A program made the position numbers and the translations under genes. From contig NZ_AMWJ02000001.1 of NCBI RefSeq assembly GCF_000319305.2, forward strand, positions 806,001 through 870,000: 64,000 bases of DNA, given 5' to 3'. The stretch comes from Pseudomonas bharatica CSV86. GTDB taxonomy: Bacteria > Pseudomonadota > Gammaproteobacteria > Pseudomonadales > Pseudomonadaceae. Positions 1-10,607 of this stretch are shown piece after piece; position 1 is the first letter of the stretch, and each line of letters begins with the position of its first letter. The notes under the pieces are model-generated. The model did not search any database, had not been told where the DNA came from, and saw only the letters and a program-made list of their open reading frames with translations.

Positions 1-230
1 GGGTACTGCACGGCGAACAGTGCGGGCGGGAAGCCACCGAAGTCATGCCAGGTGGCTAGCCGCGCAGCGCTGGCGACCCACAGGTCGTGGCTTTCCCAGT
101 GCGCCGAAACCACGATGATGGCTTTCGGCCGTGGCAGGCTGGCCGCCAGGCGCGCCAGGGCCGGGCCGCTTTCGCCGGGTTCCAGGGCGAGCATGGGGGA
201 TCCATGGGAAATGAACAGGCTTGGGAGCAT
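1..230 (-). CDS. ygiD: Class III extradiol dioxygenase, YgiD/4,5-DOPA dioxygenase family (3' part outside window)
   Basis: The reverse strand reads MLPSLFISHGSPMLALEPG at the start, followed by KAIIVVSAHWES and TWHDFGGFPPALFAVQY. These are hallmarks of the LigB/YgiD family of non-haem metal dioxygenases. The histidines in SHGSP and SAHW are metal ligands in this family, which opens catechol-type rings such as DOPA; the natural substrate in pseudomonads is uncertain. Only about 76 residues lie in the window; the rest runs off the left edge. I chose the ATG at 230 because an AGGA lies 8 bases upstream and family members start this way. An in-frame ATG at 263 is possible but has a poor ribosome site. 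Confidence 0.8.
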   Translation of the reverse strand, partial: MLPSLFISHGSPMLALEPGESGPALARLAASLPRPKAIIVVSAHWESHDLWVASAARLATWHDFGGFPPALFAVQY

Positions 231-270
231 CGCAAACGTCCTGAAGGGTATGATGGCTACCATCTTCAGC

Positions 271-285
271 TAGATCATTGATCTA
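271..285. promoter_or_regulatory. Perfect 7-bp inverted repeat between ygiD and tpm
   Basis: TAGATCA-T-TGATCTA is a perfect palindrome in the short gap between the divergent ygiD and tpm genes. Its position and symmetry fit an operator for a dimeric regulator. No regulator gene is adjacent in the window, so this is only a candidate. Confidence 0.3.
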
Positions 286-333
286 ATTCCAATATAAGTT
301 TTCGCATTATTTGATCGAAATCCTGGAGTCATC

Positions 334-987
334 ATGCAAGCGGATTTTTGGCACAAGCGCTGGGAGCGCAATCAGATCGGATTCCATCAGGACCAGGTCA
401 ACCCCTACTTGGCGCGATATTGGCCAACGCTGGCGATCGACGCGGGCAGCCGGGTGCTGGTGCCCCTGTGCGGCAAGAGCCTGGACCTGGCCTGGCTGGC
501 GGGGCAGGGGCTGCGGGTGCTGGGGGTGGAGTTGTCGCAGCGCGCGGTGGAGGACTTCTTTGTCGAACAGCAGTTGCAACCTGAGCGGTACCAGCACGGG
601 GCCTTCAGTTGCTATCGCAGTGAAGGCGTGGAGATCTGGTGCGGGGATTTCTTCGAACTGACGGCCGAGGATGTGGCTGATTGCGTGGGGCTGTATGACC
701 GTGCGGCGCTGATTGCCTTGCCGCCGGAGATGCGCCAGCGCTATGTGGCGCACTTGGGTGCGATCCTGCCCAAGGGCTGTCGGGGTGTGCTGGTGACGAT
801 GGAATATGACCAGTCGAAGCTGGACGGCCCGCCGTTCTCGGTGGCCGATGACGAGGTCCGGGCATTGTTTGCCGGGCGCTGGCTGGTCAGCGAGGAGGCG
901 GTGCAGGACATCCTTGGTGAGAGCTGGAAGTTCGTGCAGGCGGGCGTCGGTAGCCTGCTGGAGCGGGCCTACACCTTGAGGAGCTGA
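334..987 (+). CDS. tpm: Thiopurine S-methyltransferase
   Basis: The 217-residue protein begins [19 protein letters not shown], the conserved opening of bacterial thiopurine methyltransferases. It continues with the SAM-binding stretch [19 protein letters not shown] and later [16 protein letters not shown]. Bacterial Tpm enzymes methylate thiopurines and also selenium and tellurium compounds in the cytoplasm, using S-adenosylmethionine. The length matches the family (about 217 residues). A GGAG lies 8 bases upstream of the ATG. The gene stands alone, divergent from ygiD and convergent with htpX. Confidence 0.93.
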   Translation: MQADFWHKRWERNQIGFHQDQVNPYLARYWPTLAIDAGSRVLVPLCGKSLDLAWLAGQGLRVLGVELSQRAVEDFFVEQQLQPERYQHGAFSCYRSEGVEIWCGDFFELTAEDVADCVGLYDRAALIALPPEMRQRYVAHLGAILPKGCRGVLVTMEYDQSKLDGPPFSVADDEVRALFAGRWLVSEEAVQDILGESWKFVQAGVGSLLERAYTLRS

Positions 988-997
988 GTAAGCGGAC

Positions 998-1073
998 CCT
1001 GTGGGAGCGGGTTCACCCGCGATTGCAATAGTGAATTCACCACCGCAATCGCTGGCAAGCCAGCTCCCACAGG
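998..1073. repeat. REP-type palindromic repeat, mixed arms
   Basis: The left arm is CCTGTGGGAGCGGGTTCACC and the right arm is the GGCAAGCCAGCTCCCACAGG variant. Both variants recur as symmetrical elements elsewhere in the window, so this copy appears to be a recombinant of two subtypes. It lies between the converging tpm and htpX genes. Confidence 0.8.
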
Positions 1074-1089
1074 GGGGCGCGATGTTCCA

Positions 1090-1116
1090 CAAAAAAGCCC
1101 GCCTAAGCGGGCTTTC
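1090..1116 (-). terminator. Rho-independent terminator of htpX
   Basis: On the minus strand, AAAGCCCGC-TTAG-GCGGGCTTTTTT forms a GC-rich hairpin followed by a T run, 16 bases after the htpX stop codon. Confidence 0.8.
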
Positions 1117-1132
1117 CTGTTACTGGCGTCGA

Positions 1133-2020
1133 TCAACCGCGGCGACGCAGTGCTTCGATGCGGTCTTCCAGCGGTGGGTGGCTCATCAGCAGGCCTGCCA
1201 GGCCCTGCTTCAGGCCGCCGTTGATGCCGAACGCATTCAGGGTGCTCGGCATCTGTACCGGTACGCCTTGCTCCGAGCGCAGGCGCTGCAGGGCGCTGAT
1301 CATCGCTCCGGTACCAGCCAGGCGGGCGCCGGCGTCGTCGGCGCGGTATTCGCGTTTGCGCGAGAACCACATGACGATGATGCTGGCGAGGATGCCCAGG
1401 ACCAGCTCGGCGATGATGGTCGCGATGTAGTAGGCGATTCCCTGGCCCTCTTCGTTCTTGAAGATCACCTTGTCGACGAAGTTGCCGAAGATCCGCGCAA
1501 AGAACATCACGAAGGTGTTCACCACGCCCTGGATCAGCGCCAGGGTAACCATGTCGCCGTTGGCGACGTGGCCTATCTCGTGGGCCAGTACGGCACGCAC
1601 TTCATCGGGCGAGAAGCGCTCCAGCAGGCCCTGGCTGACCGCGACCAGGGCATCGTTGCGGTTCCAGCCGGTGGCGAAGGCGTTGGCCTCGTAGGCCGGG
1701 AAGATACCCACTTCCGGCATCTTGATGCCGGCATTGCGGGACAGCTCCTCGACGGTTTGCAGCAGCCATTGCTCGTGGCGGGTACGCGGCTGGCTGATGA
1801 TCTGTGTACCGGTGCTCATCTTCGCCATCCACTTGGAGATGAACAGCGAGATCAGCGAGCCGGCAAAGCCGAACACGGCACAGAACACCAGCAACGAGTC
1901 GAGCTTCAGGTCGACGCCGTTGGCCGCCATGATCCCGTTGAAGCCGAACAGGCTCAGGGTGATGCTGGCAACCAGCACGACCGCGAGGTTGGTGGCTACG
2001 AACAGCAAAATGCGCATCAT
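1133..2020 (-). CDS. htpX: Membrane zinc metalloprotease HtpX
   Basis: The 295-residue protein matches the usual HtpX length. It has two N-terminal membrane segments (about 4-24 and 35-60), the zinc motif HEIGH within [13 protein letters not shown], two further membrane segments (about 155-215) and the downstream glutamate region [13 protein letters not shown]. HtpX is an inner-membrane M48 protease with its active site facing the cytoplasm. It degrades misfolded membrane proteins together with FtsH; in E. coli it is induced by envelope stress. The gene is monocistronic, with its own terminator. A second possible start (MRILLFV) is one codon in. Confidence 0.95.
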   Translation of the reverse strand: MMRILLFVATNLAVVLVASITLSLFGFNGIMAANGVDLKLDSLLVFCAVFGFAGSLISLFISKWMAKMSTGTQIISQPRTRHEQWLLQTVEELSRNAGIKMPEVGIFPAYEANAFATGWNRNDALVAVSQGLLERFSPDEVRAVLAHEIGHVANGDMVTLALIQGVVNTFVMFFARIFGNFVDKVIFKNEEGQGIAYYIATIIAELVLGILASIIVMWFSRKREYRADDAGARLAGTGAMISALQRLRSEQGVPVQMPSTLNAFGINGGLKQGLAGLLMSHPPLEDRIEALRRRG

Positions 2021-2149
2021 GGTTGTTACGTTCTCCAGACGGATAGATATGTAGCGTATGCGGCTATATAAGGTGCGCTTGGTGGCGATTCAACTGGGGG
2101 ACTATTTCAAACTGTGTACGTGTCTGACAGCCAGGTACACCGACCCAAC

Positions 2150-2170
2150 CCGCGGCTCAGAGCCGCGGGG
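2150..2170. other. GC-rich dyad between htpX and alaA
   Basis: CCGCGGCTC-AGAGCCGCGG is a near-perfect palindrome in the gap upstream of htpX and downstream of alaA. It has no T run on either strand, so I cannot call it an intrinsic terminator. It could be a factor-dependent end or a protein site. Confidence 0.35.
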
Positions 2171-2232
2171 CGAAAATTCTGACGTGGGGAGGGTCGATAC
2201 CTGCGTCTTTCCCACACAGGTATGACTGTAGG

Positions 2233-3444
2233 TTACTGCCGGTAGGACTTCAGGAAATTTCCGATGCGCCCGATGGCCTGCTCAAGATCATCGACCCGTG
2301 GCAGGGTCACCACGCGGAAGTGATCCGGGCTCGGCCAGTTGAAGGCGGTACCCTGGACGACCAGCAGTTTTTCCGAGAGCAGCAGGTCGAGCACGAATTT
2401 CTCGTCGTTGAAGATCGGGCAGACCTTCGGGTCGATCCGCGGGAAGGCGTAGAGCGCGCCCATGGGCTTGACGCAGCTGACGCCCGGAATGTCATTGAGC
2501 AGTTCCCAGGTGCGGTTGCGCTGCTCCAGCAGGCGGCCCGGCGGCAGGACCAGGTCGTTGATGCTCTGATAGCCGCCAAGTGCGGTCTGGATTGCGTGCT
2601 GGGAGGGCACGTTGGCGCACAGGCGCATGTTGGCGAGGATGTCCAGGCCTTCGATATAGCTCTGGGCGTGTTGCTTGGGCCCGGAAATGATCAGCCAGCC
2701 CGAGCGGAAACCGGCGACCCGGTAGGACTTGGACAGGCCGTTGAACGTCAGGCACAGCAGGTCCGGAGCGAGGGACGCAGTGCTCACATGGACCGCTTCG
2801 TCGTAGAGGATCTTGTCGTAGATCTCGTCGGAGAACACCACCAGGTTGTGCTGGCGGGCCAGTTCGAGCATGCCCAGCAGGACTTCGCGCGAATACACGG
2901 CGCCGGTCGGGTTGTTCGGGTTGATGATCACCAGGGCCTTGGTGTTCGGGGTGATCTTCGCCTTAATGTCTTCCAGGTCAGGGAACCAGTCGGCGCCCTC
3001 GTCGCACAGGTAATGCACCGGGCGACCGCCGGCCAGGCTCACCGCGGCGGTCCACAGCGGGTAGTCCGGGGCCGGGATCAGCACTTCGTCACCGTTGTTG
3101 AGCAGGGCCTGCATCGACATCACGATCAGTTCGGACACGCCGTTGCCGAGGTAGATGTCCTCGATGCCGACGCCTTCGATCTGTTTCTGCTGGCAGTACT
3201 GCATCACGGCCTTGCGCGCGCTGAACAGGCCCTTGGAGTCGCTGTAGCCCTGGGCGGTCGGCAGGTTGCGGATCACGTCCTGGAGAATTTCTTCCGGCGC
3301 TTCGAAACCAAAGGGTGCCGGGTTGCCGATGTTCAGCTTGAGGATGCGATGGCCTTCCTCCTCCAGGCGCTTGGCGTGCTTGAGCACCGGGCCGCGAATG
3401 TCATAGCAGACATTGGCGAGCTTGTTCGATTTGCTGACCTGCAT
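2233..3444 (-). CDS. alaA: Glutamate-pyruvate (alanine) aminotransferase AlaA
   Basis: The 403-residue protein is a fold-type I PLP aminotransferase. Landmarks are KLNIGNPAPFGFEAPEEI, PTAQGYSDSKGL, IPAPDYPLWTAAVSLAGG, IINPNNPTGAVYS and the PLP-lysine region TFNGLSKSYRVAGFRSGW. These follow E. coli AlaA (YfbQ) closely throughout. AlaA interconverts pyruvate plus glutamate with alanine plus 2-oxoglutarate in the cytoplasm. The open frame extends upstream, but the family begins at MQVSKSNKLANVCYDIRGP, so I start at 3444. It is divergent from msrB. Confidence 0.93.
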   Translation of the reverse strand: MQVSKSNKLANVCYDIRGPVLKHAKRLEEEGHRILKLNIGNPAPFGFEAPEEILQDVIRNLPTAQGYSDSKGLFSARKAVMQYCQQKQIEGVGIEDIYLGNGVSELIVMSMQALLNNGDEVLIPAPDYPLWTAAVSLAGGRPVHYLCDEGADWFPDLEDIKAKITPNTKALVIINPNNPTGAVYSREVLLGMLELARQHNLVVFSDEIYDKILYDEAVHVSTASLAPDLLCLTFNGLSKSYRVAGFRSGWLIISGPKQHAQSYIEGLDILANMRLCANVPSQHAIQTALGGYQSINDLVLPPGRLLEQRNRTWELLNDIPGVSCVKPMGALYAFPRIDPKVCPIFNDEKFVLDLLLSEKLLVVQGTAFNWPSPDHFRVVTLPRVDDLEQAIGRIGNFLKSYRQ

Positions 3445-3591
3445 GATGTGATCCCGATAAGAAAAGATCGCCGCCTGGCCCTTGTACGAAAACAGCGTTC
3501 GTACAAACCCTGCCGCGCCATGAAAAGGTTTGAAATGCGGGTAATCCGGGTGCCAGACTGTTGCCTGAATTGAGGCGCAATGATACGTCTC

Positions 3592-3627
3592 GCCCGTGCC
3601 GGCGAAAAGAAGCAGCACGGGCTTTTT
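3592..3627 (+). terminator. Terminator-like hairpin in the msrB leader
   Basis: GCCCGTGC and GCACGGGC form a perfect 8-bp stem with a 15-base loop, followed at once by TTTTT. It ends 18 bases before the msrB start codon, which is an unusual place for a terminator between divergent genes. It could act as an attenuator in the msrB leader or stop transcripts arriving from upstream. Confidence 0.5.
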
Positions 3628-3645
3628 ATTTGACGAGGCCTGCCC

Positions 3646-4038
3646 ATGGAAAAGATCGAGAAAACCCTTGAAGAATGGCGCGCGATGCTCGACCCCGCGC
3701 AGTACCAGGTGTGTCGCCTGAAGGGCACCGAACGCCCGTTCAGCGGAAAGTACAACTCGACGAAGACCGATGGCATCTACCATTGCATCTGCTGCAACGC
3801 GCCGCTGTTCGACTCGCGCGCCAAGTTCGACTCCGGCTGCGGCTGGCCGAGCTTCTACGAGCCGATCGAGGACAGCGCGATGATCGAAATCCGCGACACC
3901 TCCCATGGCATGATCCGTACCGAAGTCACCTGTTCGCGCTGCGACGCGCACCTGGGGCATGTATTCCCGGATGGCCCGCCGCCGACCGGACTGCGTTACT
4001 GCATCAATTCCGTGTGCCTGGAACTGGAACCGCGCTGA
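3646..4038 (+). CDS. msrB: Peptide-methionine (R)-S-oxide reductase MsrB
   Basis: At 130 residues this is a full-length MsrB. Four zinc-site cysteines are present as CxxC pairs (C47/C50 and C96/C99). C65 lies in CGWPSF, and the catalytic cysteine is C119 in [11 protein letters not shown]. MsrB reduces the R form of methionine sulfoxide in proteins, using thioredoxin. It is followed after 28 bases by a glutathione-peroxidase-family gene, so the two probably form a small oxidative-damage operon. Start chosen at the only family-like N-terminus, [15 protein letters not shown]. Confidence 0.95.
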   Translation: MEKIEKTLEEWRAMLDPAQYQVCRLKGTERPFSGKYNSTKTDGIYHCICCNAPLFDSRAKFDSGCGWPSFYEPIEDSAMIEIRDTSHGMIRTEVTCSRCDAHLGHVFPDGPPPTGLRYCINSVCLELEPR

Positions 4039-4066
4039 ACGGCGCCTTGCATGAAAGGAGCGTCAT

Positions 4067-4538
4067 ATGGCTTTGCTGGACATCCCCTGCACCACCATCA
4101 AGGGCGAACAGAAGACCCTGGCGGACTTTCCGGCCAAGGCCGTGCTGATCGTCAATACCGCCAGCCAGTGCGGTTTCACCCCGCAGTACAAGGGGCTGGA
4201 AAAGCTCTGGCAAGACTACCGCGAGCGCGGCCTGGTGGTGCTCGGGTTCCCCTGCAACCAGTTCGGCAAGCAGGAACCGGGGGATGAGCGGGCGATCTCG
4301 CAGTTCTGCGAGCTGAACTTCGGCGTCAGCTTCCCGCTGTTTCGCAAGGTCGATGTCAACGGCCCGGGCGCTCACCCGCTGTTCGTCGAATTGAAAAAGC
4401 GCGCGCCCGGCCTGCTGGGCTCCCAGGGCATCAAGTGGAACTTCACCAAGTTCCTCCTCGACCCGAAGACCGGCACCGTCAGCCGTTATGCCCCTACTAC
4501 CAAGCCCGAAGCCTTGAACGCCAGCATCGAGGCGCTGC

Positions 4539-4546
<8 letters not shown>
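4067..4546 (+). CDS. Glutathione peroxidase family thiol peroxidase
   Basis: The 159-residue protein has the GPx landmarks NTASQCGFTPQYKGLEKLW (peroxidatic Cys35), GFPCNQFGKQEPG and WNFTKFLLD. The peroxidatic position is cysteine, not selenocysteine. Most bacterial members of this group use thioredoxin rather than glutathione and reduce hydrogen and organic peroxides in the cytoplasm. It follows msrB closely with its own ribosome site (AAAGGAG). In P. aeruginosa, as I recall, the regulator gene ospR separates this gene from sagS; there is no room for it here, because the two genes overlap by 8 bases tail to tail. Confidence 0.92.
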
Positions 4547-6857
<2,311 letters not shown>

Positions 6858-6980
6858 GGTCCCGAGCCAGTTCCACATTCCATGCGCTGCGCAAGCATAG
6901 CCGATCAACCCCGGCTGCTGGCATGTACTGTCACACATTCAGCTCGCTCGTTAATGCCTGAATCTGACCGAGGAATTCCC

Positions 6981-7871
6981 GTGGACTCCCGATTGAATGC
7001 GTTTCTCGAACGTGCCGAAACCGTATTGGCGCGTCTCGAACCCTTGTTGCCGATGCCGCGCCCGGACATCGACTGGAACCTGTGCCTGGCGGCGCGCTGG
7101 CAGCGCGATGGACGCAGCGGTTTTCTCCTGCCGCTGGAAGTGAGCCTGGACATCCGCCTGTCCGACCTGATCGGTGTCGATCAGCAACGTGAACAGCTTG
7201 GACGCAACACCCGGCAGTTCCTCGATGGCATGCCGGCCAACCATGCACTGCTGTGGGGTTCGCGCGGTACCGGCAAGTCGTCGCTGGTGCGTGCCTTGCT
7301 GGCAGAACATGCCGGCGCCGGTCTGCGCCTGATCGAGATCGAGCGCGATCATCTCGCCGACCTGCCGCGGGTGGTCGAACAGTTGCAAAGGCTGCCGCAG
7401 CGCTTCGTGCTGTTCTGCGACGACCTGTCGTTCGAAGCCGGGGAGGGCGACTACCGGGTGCTCAAGAGCGTACTTGACGGCTCCCTGGAACAGGCGCCGG
7501 ACAACGTGCTGTTGTATGCCACGTCCAATCGCCGCCACCTGGTGCCGGAGAAGCAGAGCGACAACGAGAACTGGAAGATGATCGACGGCGAGCTGCATCC
7601 CAGCGAGGCGGTGGAAGACAAGATCGCCTTGTCCGATCGTTTCGGCCTGTGGCTGTCGTTCTATCCGTTCAGCCAGGAGCATTTCCTGAATGTCGTCGAG
7701 CACTGGATAGGCCAGCTGGCCAAGGGCCCCGGCCTGGTCTGGCAGCGCGACGAAGAACTGGACAAGGCCGCGATCCGCTGGGCAACCGGCCGCGGCAACC
7801 GTAATGGCCGTTGTGCCTATCAGTTCGCCCGCTATTGGGTCGGACTCAAACTGCTGGAGCAACACAAATGA
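6981..7871 (+). CDS. DUF815 family P-loop ATPase
   Basis: The 296-residue protein has a Walker A motif in LLWGSRGTGKSSLVRALL and a Walker B-like FVLFCDDLSFE, followed by YATSNRRHLVPE, a sensor-1 type asparagine. This is the layout of the DUF815 AAA-type ATPases. Their biological role is not established. I start at GTG 6981 because GAGGAA lies a good distance upstream and the product matches the family length. The stop overlaps the start of the next gene by three bases (ATGA), so the two are translationally coupled. The gene diverges from sagS. Confidence 0.82.
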   Translation: MDSRLNAFLERAETVLARLEPLLPMPRPDIDWNLCLAARWQRDGRSGFLLPLEVSLDIRLSDLIGVDQQREQLGRNTRQFLDGMPANHALLWGSRGTGKSSLVRALLAEHAGAGLRLIEIERDHLADLPRVVEQLQRLPQRFVLFCDDLSFEAGEGDYRVLKSVLDGSLEQAPDNVLLYATSNRRHLVPEKQSDNENWKMIDGELHPSEAVEDKIALSDRFGLWLSFYPFSQEHFLNVVEHWIGQLAKGPGLVWQRDEELDKAAIRWATGRGNRNGRCAYQFARYWVGLKLLEQHK

Positions 7872-8350
7872 TCGATTTGAATGCGGCAGGCGCCGGACTG
7901 GGTGGTTACGCCCTGCTGGCGGCGCAGCTGGAAGCCTTGCTTTCCGGCGAGCGCGACTTCATTGCCAATGCCGCGCAGTTTTCCGCGTTCCTGTACAACC
8001 AGGTCGATGACCTGAACTGGGCAGGGTTCTACCTGAACCGGGATGGCGAACTGGTGCTGGGCCCGTTCCAGGGCCAGGTGGCCTGTGTGCGCATTGCCTT
8101 CGGGCGTGGCGTGTGCGGCGCTGCAGCCGCAAGCCTGGAGACCCAGCGGGTCGAGGACGTGCACGCCTTTCCCGGGCATATCGCCTGCGATAGTGCGTCC
8201 AACAGCGAGCTGGTGATTCCGCTGGTCAAGGACGGTCGGCTGATTGGTGTGCTGGACCTGGACAGTCCGAAGCTGGCGCGTTTCGGCGTGGAGGATCAGG
8301 CGGGGCTGGAGCGGTTGGCGGAGATTTTCCTGCAGGCGACGGATTGCTGA
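7868..8350 (+). CDS. msrC: Free methionine-(R)-sulfoxide reductase (GAF domain)
   Basis: The 160-residue protein is a single GAF domain with the fRMsr signature GQVACVRIAFGRGVCGAAA and FPGHIACDSASNSE. Cysteines 73, 83 and 107 have the same spacing (10 and 24) as the catalytic cysteines of the E. coli enzyme as I recall them. The enzyme reduces free, not protein-bound, methionine-R-sulfoxide with thioredoxin. The start overlaps the stop of the DUF815 gene. Together with msrB and gpx nearby it adds to a cluster of oxidised-methionine repair genes. Confidence 0.92.
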   Translation: MIDLNAAGAGLGGYALLAAQLEALLSGERDFIANAAQFSAFLYNQVDDLNWAGFYLNRDGELVLGPFQGQVACVRIAFGRGVCGAAAASLETQRVEDVHAFPGHIACDSASNSELVIPLVKDGRLIGVLDLDSPKLARFGVEDQAGLERLAEIFLQATDC

Positions 8351-8370
8351 GTCTCGAGATTTGATTCCGG

Positions 8371-8472
8371 GCTGATGGCCTCATCGCTGGCAAGTCAGAC
8401 CGCCGCACCGCAGCTCCCACAGTGTCCTGCGGTGCCTGTGGGAGCTGGCTTGCCAGCGATGAGGCCATCAGC
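8371..8472. repeat. REP-type palindromic repeat, expanded hairpin
   Basis: GCTGATGGCCTCATCGCTGG is mirrored by CCAGCGATGAGGCCATCAGC about 60 bases later. Between the arms is the GTGGGAGCTGGCTTGCC core with a degenerate partner. It lies between converging genes and could end both transcripts. Confidence 0.75.
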
Positions 8473-8498
8473 AACAGCGGAAATCTACAGCTACGATA

Positions 8499-9266
8499 TC
8501 AGTCGTAGATGACTTTCTTCTTCCAGTTCTCTTCTTCGTCGGTCTTCAAGCCCTCGGTGAGGGCGTTGGTGTCGTCGGCGGTCGGTTCGATGGTATCCAG
8601 GACCATGGAATTGGCGCGGTTCAGCATCTTTTCCATGTATTCCAGCTGCTCCCGGTATTGCGCGGGCTCCGGTTGCTTGCGCAGGTACTGCACGCCGCGC
8701 TCGAAGGCCAGGCGGGCATGCCCGGGCTGGTTCTGCTGCAGCGCGGCCTGGCCGAGGTTATTGAAGAACTCGATATGCAGCACCACCAGGATGTGGCGGA
8801 TTTCCTTGACCCAGTACTTGGCTTCGTTGGTAGCCAGGAAGCCTTCCTGGCAGGCGCGCACTACCTGGCTGTGCAGCGCCTCCAGCAGGAAACGGATGTC
8901 CTTGGCCTTGGCTTCGGTCTGGATCGGCGAAGGCGGGTTGGTTACCGGGAGCGATTCGCCCTGGGCGATCAGCGTATCCAGTTCGCCGATACGCGTGCGA
9001 ATGGCGTCGTTGTTCTTGTCCAGGGCCAACTGGCGCTGGTTGAGGTTGAGTTCGAGGCGGGTCAGCAGCAGCTTGAGGGCCGGGGTCATCAGCTGGCCGG
9101 GAAAGGTTTCGGTGATCTCGCCCACGCGCCGCAAGCGGTCGGCCAGCTCGACCTTGAGTCGCGCGCGTTCCAGCTTGTTGTTCTCGACCACATTGTTGAG
9201 ATAGCCGATCACGATCAGTAAGGCGATACCCGCCACTATAAGCAGGGTAATCATTAGTGGTGTCAC
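8499..9266 (-). CDS. Membrane-anchored protein of unknown function
   Basis: I do not recognise a named family. The 255-residue protein has one N-terminal membrane segment (about 4-22, LMITLLIVAGIALLIVIGYL). A mostly helical, charged body follows, with coiled-coil-like stretches around 30-105 and a TPR-like stretch near 165-200 (NNLGQAALQQNQPGHARLAFERGVQYL). The C-terminus is acidic and ends WKKKVIYD. It looks like a bitopic inner-membrane protein with a cytoplasmic domain. The GTG at 9266 has GAGGCG 8 bases upstream; an ATG four codons later is an alternative. The gene is transcribed away from the tRNA cluster. Confidence 0.75.
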   Translation of the reverse strand: MTPLMITLLIVAGIALLIVIGYLNNVVENNKLERARLKVELADRLRRVGEITETFPGQLMTPALKLLLTRLELNLNQRQLALDKNNDAIRTRIGELDTLIAQGESLPVTNPPSPIQTEAKAKDIRFLLEALHSQVVRACQEGFLATNEAKYWVKEIRHILVVLHIEFFNNLGQAALQQNQPGHARLAFERGVQYLRKQPEPAQYREQLEYMEKMLNRANSMVLDTIEPTADDTNALTEGLKTDEEENWKKKVIYD

Positions 9267-9506
9267 CGTTCACGCCTCGTCAGTCAGGTATACCGATTGA
9301 GTGTAGTGGCTTCCCATTTGCCCGGATAGAGCAGTTTGGCAGAAGCCGGCCGGGGATTGATGGCAATTTGCCGTGAGTCACAGTTGGACAACTCATTCCC
9401 TGCTTTTTCTTTGTCGGCAGCGTCGGACAATTCAACAGGGCGCGGGCCTTGCGGAGGTCTGAAAACTGCCCGAAGTCATTGATTTAAATAAATTTCTAAT
9501 TTGGGG
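9267..9506. other. Gene-free leader region between an unknown gene and the tRNA cluster
   Basis: About 240 bases with no convincing reading frame. It should hold the promoter of the leftward unknown gene; the rightward promoter of the tRNA cluster begins at its right edge. I see no other repeat or RNA here. Confidence 0.5.
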
Positions 9507-9535
9507 TTGACGACCCTGAAAAGCCCCCCTAGAAT
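9507..9535 (+). promoter_or_regulatory. Sigma-70 promoter of the tRNA-Glu/Gly cluster
   Basis: TTGACG, a 17-base spacer, then TAGAAT, followed by a GC-rich discriminator (GCGCGCC). A GC-rich discriminator is typical of stable-RNA promoters under stringent control. It lies about 60 bases before the first tRNA. Confidence 0.75.
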
Positions 9536-9597
9536 GCGCGCCACTTGCAGCGTAAAGCACACAGCGAAACGCGGCAGGAAGTGAAAAGTTGTAGCGT

Positions 9598-9673
9598 GTC
9601 CCCTTCGTCTAGTGGCCTAGGACACCGCCCTTTCACGGCGGTAACAGGGGTTCGAGTCCCCTAGGGGACGCCA
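9598..9673 (+). tRNA. tRNA-Glu (anticodon TTC), copy 1
   Basis: A 76-base cloverleaf with GTCCCCT and AGGGGAC acceptor arms and the GGTTCGAGTCC T-arm. The anticodon loop is CTTTCAC and CCA is encoded. An identical copy follows at 9859. Confidence 0.97.
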
Positions 9674-9675
9674 AT

Positions 9676-9751
<76 letters not shown>

Positions 9752-9858
9752 ATTTACAAAGGTTTCGCCTTCATGGCGGGACTTGTAAAAAATCCAGTTT
9801 TGAAGCCCATGCTTTCGATACTGGTCACTGAATCAAGCGACTGCTTGTTTCAGGAAGA

Positions 9859-9934
9859 GTCCCCTTCGTCTAGTGGCCTAGGACACCGCCCTTTCACGGC
9901 GGTAACAGGGGTTCGAGTCCCCTAGGGGACGCCA
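9859..9934 (+). tRNA. tRNA-Glu (anticodon TTC), copy 2
   Basis: Same 76-base sequence as the copy at 9598. It lies 107 bases after the first tRNA-Gly, in a spacer with no promoter as good as the one at 9507, so all four tRNAs are probably one transcript. Confidence 0.97.
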
Positions 9935-9938
9935 ATAT

Positions 9939-10014
<76 letters not shown>

Positions 10015-10052
10015 AATATGGCGCTACTGGATCTTCGGGTCGGGTAGCCAGG

Positions 10053-10078
10053 AAAAAAGGACCTTCGGGTCCTTTTTT
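10053..10078 (+). terminator. Rho-independent terminator of the tRNA cluster
   Basis: AAAAAAGGACC-TTCG-GGTCCTTTTTT is a perfect hairpin with a stable UUCG tetraloop and a T run. Confidence 0.93.
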
Positions 10079-10120
10079 CGTTTCTGCTTAAAAACACAAT
10101 TCAAAACGCGGCGCGCACCC

Positions 10121-10192
10121 TGTGGGAGCTGGCTTGCCAGCGATTACTGTTGTGAATTCACAGCAGCAATCGCTGGCAAGCCAGCTCCCACA
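10121..10192. repeat. REP-type palindromic repeat
   Basis: TGTGGGAGCTGGCTTGCCAG pairs with CTGGCAAGCCAGCTCCCACA in a near-perfect inverted repeat. The loop contains GTGAATTCAC. It lies just after the stop codon of the minus-strand gene that follows. Confidence 0.88.
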
Positions 10193-10196
10193 CTTT

Positions 10197-10607
10197 TCAG
10201 TGCTTGCTGTCCTGCTCGGACATGCTCAGCAACTGCTTTTCCTGGTTCCAGTCGAACGGCTCGTCGTTCTGCTCAGCAGCGTAACGGCGTTCTTCCAGCT
10301 CCTGGTACAGATCCAGTTCTTCATCCGGCATGAAGTGCAGGCAATCACCACCGAAGAACCACAGCAGGTCCCGCGGTACCAGGTGGGCGATCTGTGGATA
10401 ACGCTGGATGACCTGGCACATCAGGTCCTGGCCCAGGTACTGGCTTTCCAGCGGGTCCTGCGGCAGTTGTTCCAGCAGTTCGTCGAAGCGTTCGAGGAAC
10501 AGGGCGTGGCTCTCTTCCGGTACCTGCTCGGCTTCGCCCAGGGCGGCGAGGATGCTGCGCAGGTGTTTGAGCAGGACAAGGTGGTAGTCCAGGTGTGCAT
10601 TGGCCAT
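10197..10607 (-). CDS. Conserved Pseudomonas protein of unknown function (PA2817-like)
   Basis: A 136-residue soluble, acidic and largely helical protein (MANAHLDYHLVLLKHLRSIL...). There is no signal peptide or membrane segment and no motif I can assign. It sits between the tRNA-Glu/Gly cluster and fadE. As I recall, P. aeruginosa has a similar-sized gene next to its fadE homologue, so it is probably a lineage-conserved gene. No function can be given. Confidence 0.72.
   Translation of the reverse strand: MANAHLDYHLVLLKHLRSILAALGEAEQVPEESHALFLERFDELLEQLPQDPLESQYLGQDLMCQVIQRYPQIAHLVPRDLLWFFGGDCLHFMPDEELDLYQELEERRYAAEQNDEPFDWNQEKQLLSMSEQDSKH

Noticed and set aside
2320..3573. Long plus-strand frame opposite alaA
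   Set aside because: Mirror of a well-identified aminotransferase gene, with no ribosome site or motifs.
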